Below are positions 1-10,355 of a stretch of DNA of 64,000 nt, one piece after another. How positions within the stretch are numbered: position 1 is the stretch's first letter; every line of letters starts with the position of its first letter. A program made the position numbers and the translations under genes. This DNA comes from Pseudomonas sp. Irchel 3H7 (lineage in GTDB: Bacteria; Pseudomonadota; Gammaproteobacteria; Pseudomonadales; Pseudomonadaceae). The stretch lies in the NCBI RefSeq assembly GCF_900187605.1, contig NZ_FYEA01000001.1, positions 558,001 through 622,000 on the forward strand. Reading direction: 5' to 3'. The notes below the pieces were generated by a model, which did not search any database, was not told where the DNA came from, and saw only the letters and a program-made list of their open reading frames with translations.

Positions 1-325
1 CCACTTGCGGCGCTTGATCGGCCGGCAGCGCACCGGACAGGTCAATCAGCGAGCAACCGGCGGCGTGGGCACGCGCGGCGTAGCTCAAGGTGATGGCCGG
101 GCCGGCGGCGAAGAACACCAGTTTGACCTTGCTGAAATCGAATTCATCGACTTCACGAACGCGCACGTTCTTGTTGCGAAACAGCACCGAACTGCCAGCA
201 GATTCGCTGCTCGCCAGCAGGTGCAGGTTGCCGACCGGGAAGTCGCGCTCTTCGAGAATCTGTACGAGGGTTTCGCCGACAGTACCGGTGGCGCCGATCA
301 CGGCAATATCTAGGGTCTGGGTCAT
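1..325 (-). CDS. Aspartate-semialdehyde dehydrogenase-like protein (Usg-1 type), 5' part only
   Basis: Partial gene: it starts at 325 and runs off the left edge of the window. The visible 108 residues begin MTQTLDIAVIGATGTVGE, a Rossmann NAD(P)-binding motif (GATGTVG) as in the Asd family, and continue into the second beta-strand region (LVFFAAGPA). The gene lies directly downstream of the bona fide asd in the same orientation; in Pseudomonas asd is commonly followed by an Asd paralogue (Usg-1 type) ahead of fimV and truA. The catalytic Cys region is outside the window, so activity cannot be judged. A REP doublet and the asd terminator separate the two genes, so it is probably transcribed separately. 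Confidence 0.8.
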   Translation of the reverse strand, partial: MTQTLDIAVIGATGTVGETLVQILEERDFPVGNLHLLASSESAGSSVLFRNKNVRVREVDEFDFSKVKLVFFAAGPAITLSYAARAHAAGCSLIDLSGALPADQAPQV

Positions 326-417
326 GGTGCGAGCCTCTGGCGAAACGGGGGGAGCGGCACTTTACCGGGTGACCGCCATGCAGGCAATTTCTGCCGAGGA
401 TTTGCGGCGCCTGCACC

Positions 418-520
418 GGCCTCATCGCTGGCAAGCCAGCTCCCACAATGGGCGGTGCGATTCACAGATTTTATGTACTCCACAAATCCCTGTGGGAGCT
501 GGCTTGCCAGCGATGGGGCC
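418..520. repeat. REP doublet, GTGGGAGCTGGCTTGCCAGC family
   Basis: Two 30-base arms (418-447 and 491-520) are inverted copies of each other with a single mismatch. Each arm holds its own short palindrome (GCTGGCAAGCCAGC). This is the typical Pseudomonas REPIN layout, placed between asd and the asd-like gene. Confidence 0.85.
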
Positions 521-549
521 AATCCAGACACCCGAGAAACCACAGGCAT

Positions 550-580
550 AAAAAAACCCGCACCTCTCACAAGGCGCGGG
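550..580 (-). terminator. Rho-independent terminator of asd
   Basis: Read on the minus strand, a GC-rich stem (CCCGCGCCT pairing with AGGTGCGGG, 557-580) is followed by a run of seven T. It lies just beyond the asd stop codon at 602. Confidence 0.85.
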
Positions 581-601
581 CTCTTTCATTGCTGCAAACG
601 A

Positions 602-1714
602 TCAACGCTCAAGCAAAATCCGCAGCATGCGACGCAGCGGTTCGGCCGCGCCCCACAGCAGTTGGTCGCCGACGGTGAACGCACCGACGAATTGCGAACC
701 CATGTTCAGCTTGCGCAGACGACCCACCGGCACATTCAGGGTGCCAGTGACCTTGGTCGGGCTCAGCTCCTGCATGCTGATCTCGCGCTGGTTCGGCACC
801 AGTTTGACCCAAGGGTTGTGCTGGCTGATCAACCCTTCGATATCAGCGATCGGCACGTCTTTGTTCAGCTTGATGGTCAGCGCCTGGCTGTGGCAACGCA
901 TGGCGCCAATGCGCACGCAGATGCCGTCGACCGGAATCGGGCTCTTGAAGCGGCCGAGGATCTTGTTGGTCTCAGCCTGAGCTTTCCATTCTTCGCGGCT
1001 CTGGCCGTTCGGCAGTTCCTTGTCGATCCACGGAATCAGGCTGCCGGCCAGCGGTACGCCGAAGTTTTCGGTCGGGTACGCTTCGCTGCGCATGGCATCA
1101 GCAACGCGACGGTCGATGTCGAGGATCGCGCTGGCCGGATCGGCCAGTTGATCAGCGACAGCGGCGTGGGTCGCGCCCATTTGCTTGATCAGTTCACGCA
1201 TGTTCTGCGCGCCGGCACCGGAAGCCGCCTGATAGGTCATGGCGCTCATCCACTCGACCAGACCGGCCTCAAACAAGCCGCCCAGGCCCATCAGCATCAG
1301 GCTGACGGTGCAGTTGCCGCCGATGTAGTTCTTGGTGCCCGCATCGAGCTGCTGGTCGATGACCTTGCGGTTGACCGGATCGAGAATGATCACCGCGTCA
1401 TCGTTCATGCGCAGGCTCGAGGCCGCGTCGATCCAGTAACCCTGCCAGCCGGCTTCGCGCAGTTTCGGGAACACTTCGCTGGTGTAGTCGCCGCCCTGGC
1501 AGGTCAGAATCACGTCGAGGGTCTTCAGCTCATCAATGCTGTAAGCATCCTTGAGCGGAGCAATGTCCTTGCCCACGGACGGGCCTTGGCCACCGACGTT
1601 GGACGTGGTGAAAAACACCGGCTCGATTAGATCGAAATCCTGCTCTTCCAGCATCCGCTGCATGAGCACGGAACCGACCATCCCGCGCCAACCGATCAGA
1701 CCTACACGTTTCAT
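602..1714 (-). CDS. asd: Aspartate-semialdehyde dehydrogenase
   Basis: Reduces aspartyl phosphate to aspartate semialdehyde with NADPH, the branch-point step to lysine/diaminopimelate, threonine and methionine; cytoplasmic. The protein (370 aa) begins [17 protein letters not shown] with the NADP-binding loop GWRGMVG, and carries [10 protein letters not shown] around residue 135 with the catalytic Cys and [10 protein letters not shown], both typical of the gamma-proteobacterial Asd subfamily. The reading frame extends upstream to 1843, but 1714 is preferred: it has an AGAAGG ribosome site at proper spacing and gives the family length. It lies 65 bases downstream of leuB in the same orientation. 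Confidence 0.96.
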   Translation of the reverse strand: MKRVGLIGWRGMVGSVLMQRMLEEQDFDLIEPVFFTTSNVGGQGPSVGKDIAPLKDAYSIDELKTLDVILTCQGGDYTSEVFPKLREAGWQGYWIDAASSLRMNDDAVIILDPVNRKVIDQQLDAGTKNYIGGNCTVSLMLMGLGGLFEAGLVEWMSAMTYQAASGAGAQNMRELIKQMGATHAAVADQLADPASAILDIDRRVADAMRSEAYPTENFGVPLAGSLIPWIDKELPNGQSREEWKAQAETNKILGRFKSPIPVDGICVRIGAMRCHSQALTIKLNKDVPIADIEGLISQHNPWVKLVPNQREISMQELSPTKVTGTLNVPVGRLRKLNMGSQFVGAFTVGDQLLWGAAEPLRRMLRILLER

Positions 1715-1779
1715 CGCAACTACACCTTCTTGAAAAGTGGGCCGCTGCTTGTATTGAATTTCGCAGCGGGCCCGAGAGA

Positions 1780-2862
<1,083 letters not shown>

Positions 2863-2916
2863 GCTTTCCTCGTGTCTTCAGTCGGTGCGCCACCTTAGGC
2901 GCGCCCGGAAAAATTC

Positions 2917-3684
2917 TTATCGCTCGGCCATCAGCACGATTACATCTGTACTGAACGAGCCATCGGCATCAATCTCAAAATATTCGCGCACTTCATTGCC
3001 CATCGACTGCTGCAACTGGCGGATCGCCGCGCGCATTACTTCAGGCGTGCGCATGCGCTCAACCCAACTGGTGTATTCCAGACGCAGGCGCTGACGCGTG
3101 GTACTGCGCACATGCAAACCGGCCTCGCTGACCTGCCGCAGCCACTCAGCGGCGGAATAATCGCGCACATGACTGGTGTCGCGCAGCACTTCGACGCTTT
3201 GCAGGTAAGTGTCGAACAACGGACTGCCCGGTGACAACACATCCACGAATGCCGCCACACCGCCCGGCTTCAGCACCCGACGCACTTCGCGCAGGGCCAC
3301 ACCGAGATCGCTCCAGTGATGCGCCGAATACCGGCTGAACACGAAGTCGAACTCGCCATCGGCAAACGGCAAACGCTCAGCGGCGCCGTTGACCGTGGCG
3401 ATGTTGGTGAAACCGCGATCAACAGCAGCGGTGGCGACCACGTCGAGCATTTGCTGTGACAGGTCGTAAGCCACCACTTCCCGGACCAGCGGTGAGGCGT
3501 GAAAGCTCACATGCCCGGCGCCACAACCCAGATCCAGCACCCGGGCATCGCCCTGCCCCGCCAGTTCAGCCTGTAGCAGTGCAAATTCGGTTCCCTGAGC
3601 GTGAACGGCGCTGCTCAGGTAGGCAGCGGCCTGTTCACCGAATTGCTTCTGTACGACCTGAGCGTGCTGGGCGGAGCTGGTCAT
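2917..3684 (-). CDS. Class I SAM-dependent methyltransferase between leuD and leuB
   Basis: A 255-residue methyltransferase of the UbiE/Methyltransf_11 type. Motif I (VLDLGCGAGHVS) is near residues 49-60, the acidic residue of motif II lies in VVAYDLS, motif III is near FDFVFSRYSAHHW, followed by LREVRRVLKPGGVAAFVDV. The substrate cannot be deduced. No membrane segment or signal peptide. It sits inside the leucine block, 55 bases upstream of leuB, an arrangement also known from other Pseudomonas genomes, so it may be co-expressed with leuB; a direct role in leucine synthesis is not implied by the sequence. Confidence 0.85.
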   Translation of the reverse strand: MTSSAQHAQVVQKQFGEQAAAYLSSAVHAQGTEFALLQAELAGQGDARVLDLGCGAGHVSFHASPLVREVVAYDLSQQMLDVVATAAVDRGFTNIATVNGAAERLPFADGEFDFVFSRYSAHHWSDLGVALREVRRVLKPGGVAAFVDVLSPGSPLFDTYLQSVEVLRDTSHVRDYSAAEWLRQVSEAGLHVRSTTRQRLRLEYTSWVERMRTPEVMRAAIRQLQQSMGNEVREYFEIDADGSFSTDVIVLMAER

Positions 3685-3725
3685 GAGGACATCCTTTTGT
3701 TTAAGCCTTGTGTTGCTTTTGAGGG

Positions 3726-3798
3726 ACTCATCGCGAGCAGGCTCACTCCTACATTTGGAATGCGTTCCCCTGTGGGAGTGAGCCTGCTCGCGATGGCG
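3726..3798. repeat. REP doublet, GGAGTGAGCCTGCTCGCGATG family
   Basis: Inverted arms at 3726-3753 and 3771-3798 share the core GAGTGAGCCTGCTCGCGA. It lies between leuD and the methyltransferase gene. Confidence 0.85.
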
Positions 3799-3816
3799 TC
3801 ATTCGTCATAGGTAAA

Positions 3817-4461
3817 TCACGCGTCGCGGAACAACCACGGCTGGCTAACCCGATGTTTGGCCTCAAACGTCGCAATCGCATCGCCGTCCTGCAAGGTCAA
3901 ACCGATATCGTCCAGACCGTTCAACAGGCAGTGCTTGCGGAACGCGTCGATCTCGAAGCTGTACACCTTGCCATCCGGACGGGTCACGGTCTGCGCTTGC
4001 AGATCGACCTGCAGTTGATAACCCGGCTCGGCCTCGACCTGCTTGAACAACTCATCGACTTCAGCGTCGCTCAAGATGATCGGCAACAAACCGTTCTTGA
4101 AGCTGTTGTTGAAGAAGATGTCGGCGTAGCTCGGCGCGATGATGCTGCGGAAACCGTATTCTTCCAGCGCCCATGGCGCGTGCTCACGGCTGGAGCCGCA
4201 ACCGAAGTTCTCGCGGGCGAGCAATACGCTGGCGCCCTGATAACGCTCGGCGTTGAGGACGAAATCCTTGTTCAACGGGCGCTTGGAGTTGTCCTGATAC
4301 GGTTGCCCGACATCGAGGTAACGCCACTCGTCGAACAGGTTCGGGCCGAAACCGGTGCGTTTGATCGACTTCAAAAACTGCTTCGGAATGATCTGGTCGG
4401 TGTCGACGTTGGCACGATCCAAAGGCGCGACAAGACCAGTGTGCTGGGTAAAAGCTTTCAT
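3817..4461 (-). CDS. leuD: 3-isopropylmalate dehydratase small subunit
   Basis: Small (swivel-domain) subunit of isopropylmalate isomerase, which with LeuC interconverts 2- and 3-isopropylmalate. It is 214 aa, a normal length. It begins [30 protein letters not shown] without the extra N-terminus, and contains the substrate-contact stretch [15 protein letters not shown] near residues 95-109 and an AD(I)[13 protein letters not shown] segment. The start lies 11 bases downstream of the leuC stop, so the two are almost certainly co-translated from one message. Confidence 0.97.
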   Translation of the reverse strand: MKAFTQHTGLVAPLDRANVDTDQIIPKQFLKSIKRTGFGPNLFDEWRYLDVGQPYQDNSKRPLNKDFVLNAERYQGASVLLARENFGCGSSREHAPWALEEYGFRSIIAPSYADIFFNNSFKNGLLPIILSDAEVDELFKQVEAEPGYQLQVDLQAQTVTRPDGKVYSFEIDAFRKHCLLNGLDDIGLTLQDGDAIATFEAKHRVSQPWLFRDA

Positions 4462-4472
4462 GCTGCGCTCCT

Positions 4473-5891
4473 TTAGATCAATTCACGAACGTCGATGAAA
4501 CGACCGTTCACCGCTGCCGCCGCCGCCATGGCCGGGCTGACAAGGTGGGTACGGCCACCGGCGCCCTGACGGCCTTCGAAGTTACGGTTGGAGGTCGAGG
4601 CGCAATGTTCGCCGGACTCCAAACGGTCCGGGTTCATCGCCAGACACATCGAGCAACCCGGCTCACGCCATTCGAAACCGGCTTCGAGGAAAATCTTGTC
4701 GAGACCTTCGGCTTCTGCCTGAGCCTTCACCAGACCCGAGCCCGGCACCACGATCGCTTGCTTGATGGTCGAGGCGACTTTGCGGCCCTTGGCGATTACC
4801 GCCGCAGCGCGCAAGTCTTCGATCCGCGAGTTGGTGCAGGAACCGATGAATACGCGATCCAGCTGAATGTCGGTGATCGCCTGATTGGCAGTCAAACCCA
4901 TGTATTTCAAGGCGCGGACGATCGAGTCGCGTTTGACCAGATCCATTTCCTTGGCCGGGTCCGGCACGTTTTGGTCAACGGCCAAAACCATTTCCGGGGA
5001 AGTGCCCCAACTGACTTGCGGCTTGATCTGCGCAGCGTCGAGTTCAACCACGGTGTCGAACTTGGCGTCGGCGTCGGAGACCAGATCTTTCCAGGCTTCG
5101 ACGGCCATATCCCACTGCTCACCTTTCGGTGCGAATGGACGGCCCTTCACGTAGTCGACGGTTTTCTGATCCGCTGCCACCAGGCCAACACGGGCACCGG
5201 CTTCGATGGACATGTTGCAGATGGTCATGCGGCCTTCGACGGACAAGTCGCGGATCGCGCTGCCAGCGAATTCGATCGCGTGGCCGTTACCGCCGGCGGT
5301 GCCGATCTTGCCGATCACCGCGAGGACGATGTCCTTGGCGGTCACGCCGAACGGCAATTGCCCTTCAACGCGCACCAGCATGTTTTTCATTTTCTTCGCG
5401 ACCAGGCACTGGGTGGCGAGCACGTGCTCGACCTCGGAAGTGCCGATACCGTGGGCCAGAGCGCCGAACGCGCCGTGGGTCGAGGTGTGCGAGTCGCCGC
5501 AGACCACGGTCATGCCCGGCAAGGTCGCGCCCTGCTCCGGGCTGATGACGTGGACGATGCCTTGGCGCACGTCGTTCATCTTGAACTCGACGATGCCGTA
5601 TTCATCACAGTTGTCATCGAGGGTCTGAACCTGCAAACGCGAGACCTGATCGGCAATGGCTGCGATGCCGCCCTTGCGCTCTGGCGTGGTCGGTACGTTG
5701 TGGTCCGGGGTCGCGATGTTGGCATCGATGCGCCAAGGCTTGCGCCCGGCCAGACGCAGGCCTTCGAAGGCTTGCGGCGAAGTCACTTCGTGGATGATGT
5801 GACGATCGATATAGATCAGCGCCGAGCCATCGTCGCGCTGCTTGACCAAATGCGAATCCCAGAGCTTGTCGTAGAGCGTTTTGCCGGCCAT
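4473..5891 (-). CDS. leuC: 3-isopropylmalate dehydratase large subunit
   Basis: Aconitase-family large subunit that binds the 4Fe-4S cluster. It is 472 aa starting [16 protein letters not shown]. The cluster ligands are visible as a Cys in [13 protein letters not shown] near residue 350 and the pair in [12 protein letters not shown] near 410; substrate-contact sequences include [26 protein letters not shown]. An upstream in-frame start at 5936 exists, but 5891 has an AGGA site eight bases away and matches the family N-terminus. It is the first gene of leuCD and is divergent from a LysR regulator. Confidence 0.97.
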   Translation of the reverse strand: MAGKTLYDKLWDSHLVKQRDDGSALIYIDRHIIHEVTSPQAFEGLRLAGRKPWRIDANIATPDHNVPTTPERKGGIAAIADQVSRLQVQTLDDNCDEYGIVEFKMNDVRQGIVHVISPEQGATLPGMTVVCGDSHTSTHGAFGALAHGIGTSEVEHVLATQCLVAKKMKNMLVRVEGQLPFGVTAKDIVLAVIGKIGTAGGNGHAIEFAGSAIRDLSVEGRMTICNMSIEAGARVGLVAADQKTVDYVKGRPFAPKGEQWDMAVEAWKDLVSDADAKFDTVVELDAAQIKPQVSWGTSPEMVLAVDQNVPDPAKEMDLVKRDSIVRALKYMGLTANQAITDIQLDRVFIGSCTNSRIEDLRAAAVIAKGRKVASTIKQAIVVPGSGLVKAQAEAEGLDKIFLEAGFEWREPGCSMCLAMNPDRLESGEHCASTSNRNFEGRQGAGGRTHLVSPAMAAAAAVNGRFIDVRELI

Positions 5892-6031
5892 CAGACGGTT
5901 CCTCATCAGCTTGTTTCTATGCCCTGGGCTTATCAATAACCCTTTGGCTTGTGAGGCCGATCCTATGGGGTTAGATTAAATAACTCAAATTCATATTTTT
6001 TATGCTTTGGATAACCAACTGGAATACGAAC
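5892..6031. promoter_or_regulatory. Divergent leuC / LysR promoter region
   Basis: This 140-base gap separates leuC (minus) from the LysR regulator gene (plus). It is markedly A/T-rich around 5970-6003, with several T-N11-A arrangements of the kind LysR proteins bind. No single operator or hexamer pair stands out enough to fix exact positions. Control of leuCD by the divergent regulator is an inference from the layout. Confidence 0.45.
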
Positions 6032-6916
6032 ATGGATCTGGCCAACCTCAACGCTTTTATCGCGATTGCCGAGACCGGCAGCTTCTCCGGCGCCGGCGAA
6101 CGCCTGCACCTGACGCAGCCGGCGATCAGCAAACGCATCGCCGGGCTGGAGCAGCAATTGAAGGTGCGGTTGTTTGATCGGCTGGGCCGTGAAGTCGGCC
6201 TGACCGAGGCCGGCCGCGCCCTGCTGCCGCGGGCTTATCAGATTCTCAACGTGCTCGATGACACTCGCCGCGCGCTGACCAATCTGACCGGCGAAGTCAG
6301 CGGGCGCCTGACACTGGCCACCAGTCACCACATCGGTTTGCACCGTTTGCCGCCGCTATTGCGGGAATTCACCCGTCGTTACCCACAGGTTGCGCTGGAT
6401 ATTCAGTTCCTTGATTCGGAAGTGGCCTACGAAGAAATTCTCCATGGCCGCGCCGAACTGGCGGTCATCACCCTGGCGCCGGAACCTCACGCACTGGTCA
6501 AAGCCACGCCCGTCTGGGACGACCCGCTGGATTTCGTGGTTGCCCCGGAGCATTCGCTGATCAGCAATGGCCCGGTCAATCTGGCGGACATTGCCGGTCA
6601 TCCGGCGGTTTTCCCCGGTGGCAACACCTTCACCCACCACATTGTCCAACGCTTGTTCGAGGCCCAAGGCCTGACGCCGAATATCGCCATGAGCACCAAC
6701 TATCTGGAAACCATCAAGATGATGGTCTCGATTGGCCTGGCCTGGAGCGTTTTGCCGCGCACCATGCTCGATGAGCAGGTGGCAAGCATCGTATTGCCGG
6801 GCATACAGCTCAGTCGCCAGCTAGGCTATATCCTGCACACTGAACGGACGCTCTCGAATGCGGCACGGGCCTTTATGGCCTTACTGGATGCACAAATCGA
6901 TCTGCCAGGGACTTGA
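6032..6916 (+). CDS. LysR-family transcriptional regulator divergent from leuC
   Basis: A 294-residue LysR-type regulator. The N-terminal winged helix-turn-helix is clear (MDLANLNAFIAIAETGSF, then RLHLTQPAISKRIAGLE, residues 1-60), followed by a linker helix and a periplasmic-binding-like effector domain (roughly 90-290). The start at 6032 is chosen over 6002 because it gives the standard family N-terminus. It is transcribed away from leuC, the position occupied by a LysR regulator in other Pseudomonas; regulation of leuCD, perhaps in response to a leucine-pathway metabolite, is plausible but not shown. Confidence 0.9.
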   Translation: MDLANLNAFIAIAETGSFSGAGERLHLTQPAISKRIAGLEQQLKVRLFDRLGREVGLTEAGRALLPRAYQILNVLDDTRRALTNLTGEVSGRLTLATSHHIGLHRLPPLLREFTRRYPQVALDIQFLDSEVAYEEILHGRAELAVITLAPEPHALVKATPVWDDPLDFVVAPEHSLISNGPVNLADIAGHPAVFPGGNTFTHHIVQRLFEAQGLTPNIAMSTNYLETIKMMVSIGLAWSVLPRTMLDEQVASIVLPGIQLSRQLGYILHTERTLSNAARAFMALLDAQIDLPGT

Positions 6917-6990
6917 GGCCAACTTGTGCTACTCCTATAGAGCCGCTGCCCCTGTGCCTAACGCCACCATCAGCTCAAGGCCTGTCCACG

Positions 6991-9900
6991 ATGCCGAAAT
7001 CTGTTGACCGAATTCCGCCGATGCCGCGTATTCAGGCGATTGACCCGCGTCATTCCGAGCAGAGCTGGGAAAGCGCGCCGCAATTGCTGGCGGCGCTCAA
7101 CGGCGCGCGGCTCGGCGCCTGGTATTGGGACATCGAGCGCGGGCAGATCAGTTGGTCGCGTGGCACCCAGGCCTTGTTCGGCTTCGATCCTCGGCAACCG
7201 CTACCCGAAGATCTGGAATACCTCGACCTGCTGCCGCCGGAAGACCGGGCGAAAACCGTTCGCGCCTTCCACGCGGTGATTGCCGGGGCGCCGCTGGAAC
7301 AAGCGATGCACCACCGTATCCGCTGGCCTGATGGCAGCCTGCACTGGCTGGAGATCAGCGGCAGCCTGCTGCCGGATAAAAACGGCCGCCCCCGAATGAT
7401 CGGGGTGATTCGTGAAATCACCCACCAGCGCCAACGCGAACAGGCCCTGAGCAGTTCGGAGAAACGTTTCGCGACACTTTTTCACCTGTGCCCGAACATG
7501 GTCCTGCTGACCCGTCAGGAAGACGGCCTGATCAGCGAAGCCAATCAGTATTTCGAAAGCCTGTTCGGCTGGCCGGTGCAGAGCGCCATCGGCCGCACCA
7601 CTCTGGAGCTGGGTTTGTGGGTGCATCCGGAGCAACGCGGCGAACTGGTCAAGAAGACCAACACCAAGGGCGAATTGATCAGCATGGAGGTGCAGTTTCG
7701 CGCCAGTAACGGGCAGATTCACGACGGCATTCTCAGCGCACAGAAGGTCGAACTCGAAGGTCAGCCCTATCTGCTCAGCACCTTCCTCGACACCACCGAA
7801 CGCAAAGCCGCCGAACACGCCTTGAAGGACAGCCAGGAACGCCTCGATCTGGCGCTGGACTCGGCACAGCTCGGCACTTGGGACTGGCACATTCCCAGCG
7901 GCATGCTCTACGGCTCGGCGCGGGCCGCGCAACTGCACGGTCTGGAGCCGAAACCGTTTCATGAGTCGTTCGAAGAGTTTTTCGAAGGCGTGCCCGGTGA
8001 GGAACGCGACAGCATGCGCGACGCCTACCGCAGCCTGCGCGAAGGCCCGGCGGGCAATTATCAGCTGACCTATCGCGTGCAACTGCCGGACGGCAGCTCG
8101 CGCTATCTGGAAAGCCGCGCCCGCCTCTACCGCGACGACAACGGCGCGCCGCTGCGCATGGCCGGCACGCTGCTCGACATCACCGATCAGGTCGAACGCG
8201 AACAGCGGCTGGTGGCCTCGGAAGAGAAATTCGCCACGCTGTTCCAAGTCAGCCCGGACCCGATCTGCGTCACCCGCCAGGACAGTGGCGAGTTCATCGA
8301 GATCAATAACAGCTTTACCCAGACCTTCGGCTGGAGCGCCGCCGACGTGATTGGCCACACCGCTGAAGAAATCGGCTTGTGGGATGCCTCAGCGAAAAGC
8401 CTGCAACGCATTGAAAGGGTGATTCGCGAACAAGGCCTGAGCAACGTCGCGATCATCGTCCAGCACAAGGACGGCCAGTCGCTGACCTGCGTGATTTCCA
8501 GCCGGCAGATCAGCGTCGGCGATCAGCCCTGCATCGTCACCACCCTGCGCGACATCACCCAACAACAGCGTTCGGAAGCGGCGCTGAAAGCCAGTGAAGA
8601 GAAATTCGCCAAGGCCTTTCACTCCAGCCCCGACGCGATCACCATCACCGAGCGCGACACCGGGCGTTATCTGGAGGTCAACGACGGTTTTTGCCGTCTC
8701 ACTGGCTATCGCGCTGAAGAAGTCGTGGGCAAAACGGTTTATCAGGTCGGGATTTGGGCTGAGGAAAAACAGCGCTCGGCATTACTCGCAGAGTTGCAGA
8801 TCAAGGGTCGCGTGCACCATCAGGAAATGCTCGGGCGCAACAAGCGCGGGGAGATGCTGACGGTGGAAGTCTCGGTCGAGCCGATCACCCTCAATGAAAC
8901 GGCGTGCCTGCTGCTGACCGCGCGCGACGTCAGCCTGTTGAAAAACGCCGAAGCGCAAATTCGCCATCTGGCCTATCACGACCCGCTGACCAACCTGCCC
9001 AACCGCGCCTTGCTGATGGATCGCCTGAGCCAGCAGATCGCCCTGCTCAAGCGCCACAACCTGCGCGGCGCGTTGCTGTTTCTCGATCTCGATCACTTCA
9101 AGCACATCAACGACTCCCTCGGCCATCCGGTCGGGGATACGGTGCTGAAGATCATCACCGCGCGGCTCGAAGCCAGTGTGCGCATGGAAGACACGGTCGC
9201 ACGCCTCGGCGGCGACGAATTTGTCGTGCTGCTCAGCGGTCTCGAAGGCTCGCGCAACGAAGTCAGCACGCAAGTGCGCAATCTGGCCGACACCCTGCGC
9301 GAATTGCTCTCGGAACCGATGTTCCTCGACGGCCAGCGCCTGCAAGTGACGCCGAGCATCGGCGTGGCGCTGATTCCCGATCATGGCTCGACGCCGACCG
9401 ATCTGCTCAAACGCGCCGACATTGCTCTGTACCGGGCCAAGGATTCCGGGCGTAACACCACGCAGATGTATCACAACACCATGCAGAAAGCCGCCAGCGA
9501 GCGGCTGCGCATGGAGACCGACCTGCGCCTGGCGCTGTCGCGCGGTGAATTCAACGTGCACTTTCAGCCGCAGGTCGATGCCCGCGACAACCGCATCATC
9601 GGCGCCGAAGCCCTGGTGCGCTGGAATCACCCGGAACTGGGCGCGCAGTCACCCACCGAGTTCATCAAAGTACTGGAAGACAGCGGCCTGATTCTCGAAG
9701 TCGGCACTTGGATTCTGGATGAGGCCTGCAATGCCTTCAAACAACTGATCGCGCAGAAACGGGTCGACCCGCTGAATTTCAGCCTGTGCGTGAACATCAG
9801 CCCACGACAGTTCCGTCAGAATGACTTCGTCGAGCGCATCGAACACAGCATGAGCAGCCACGGGCTGCCCTGCTCGCTGCTGAAACTGGAAATCACCGAA

Positions 9901-10269
9901 GGCATCGTCATCCAGAATCTGGAAGACACCATCAGCAAAATGCGCCGGCTGAAAAAGCTTGGCGTGAGCTTCGCCATGGATGACTTTGGCACCGGTTATT
10001 CGTCACTGACTTACCTCAAGCGGCTACCAGTGGACACACTGAAAATCGATCAGTCGTTTATCCGCGATGCGACGACCGATCCGAACGATGCCGAGATTAT
10101 CCGCGCGATCGTCGCCATGGCGCGCAGTCTGGAGCTGGAGGTGATTGCCGAGGGCGTGGAAACCCCGGAACAACTGGCGTTCCTGCAAGGCTTGGGCTGC
10201 CATTTGTATCAGGGTTATCTGCACAGTCGACCGGTTGCACTCGAGGATCTGAAAAAGCTCCTGCCATAA
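6991..10269 (+). CDS. Multi-PAS diguanylate cyclase/phosphodiesterase (PAS x5-GGDEF-EAL)
   Basis: A 1092-residue cyclic-di-GMP enzyme. Five consecutive PAS/PAC units are readable (about 32-150, 158-280, 283-405, 412-530, 535-650), each ending in the PAC-type DITxxxxxE motif. Next is a GGDEF domain whose signature GGDEF lies at about residue 740 with an RMED inhibitory-site motif five residues before it, then an EAL domain (EALVRW at about 873, later DDFGTGYSSL, IDQSFI and EGVE). All catalytic motifs of both domains are intact, so it could make or degrade c-di-GMP depending on PAS input. No transmembrane segment is seen, suggesting cytosolic sensing. The start at 6991 is preferred over an upstream TTG at 6913 that would overlap the LysR gene. 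Confidence 0.92.
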   Translation: MPKSVDRIPPMPRIQAIDPRHSEQSWESAPQLLAALNGARLGAWYWDIERGQISWSRGTQALFGFDPRQPLPEDLEYLDLLPPEDRAKTVRAFHAVIAGAPLEQAMHHRIRWPDGSLHWLEISGSLLPDKNGRPRMIGVIREITHQRQREQALSSSEKRFATLFHLCPNMVLLTRQEDGLISEANQYFESLFGWPVQSAIGRTTLELGLWVHPEQRGELVKKTNTKGELISMEVQFRASNGQIHDGILSAQKVELEGQPYLLSTFLDTTERKAAEHALKDSQERLDLALDSAQLGTWDWHIPSGMLYGSARAAQLHGLEPKPFHESFEEFFEGVPGEERDSMRDAYRSLREGPAGNYQLTYRVQLPDGSSRYLESRARLYRDDNGAPLRMAGTLLDITDQVEREQRLVASEEKFATLFQVSPDPICVTRQDSGEFIEINNSFTQTFGWSAADVIGHTAEEIGLWDASAKSLQRIERVIREQGLSNVAIIVQHKDGQSLTCVISSRQISVGDQPCIVTTLRDITQQQRSEAALKASEEKFAKAFHSSPDAITITERDTGRYLEVNDGFCRLTGYRAEEVVGKTVYQVGIWAEEKQRSALLAELQIKGRVHHQEMLGRNKRGEMLTVEVSVEPITLNETACLLLTARDVSLLKNAEAQIRHLAYHDPLTNLPNRALLMDRLSQQIALLKRHNLRGALLFLDLDHFKHINDSLGHPVGDTVLKIITARLEASVRMEDTVARLGGDEFVVLLSGLEGSRNEVSTQVRNLADTLRELLSEPMFLDGQRLQVTPSIGVALIPDHGSTPTDLLKRADIALYRAKDSGRNTTQMYHNTMQKAASERLRMETDLRLALSRGEFNVHFQPQVDARDNRIIGAEALVRWNHPELGAQSPTEFIKVLEDSGLILEVGTWILDEACNAFKQLIAQKRVDPLNFSLCVNISPRQFRQNDFVERIEHSMSSHGLPCSLLKLEITEGIVIQNLEDTISKMRRLKKLGVSFAMDDFGTGYSSLTYLKRLPVDTLKIDQSFIRDATTDPNDAEIIRAIVAMARSLELEVIAEGVETPEQLAFLQGLGCHLYQGYLHSRPVALEDLKKLLP

Positions 10270-10355
10270 CCGGTGCACGTTGCAACAGACGCGCAATTGC
10301 CACGGTTTGCGGCAACCTGTAGGGTCGCGTTTTTTGCGCCGTTTCGAGATCTTTC

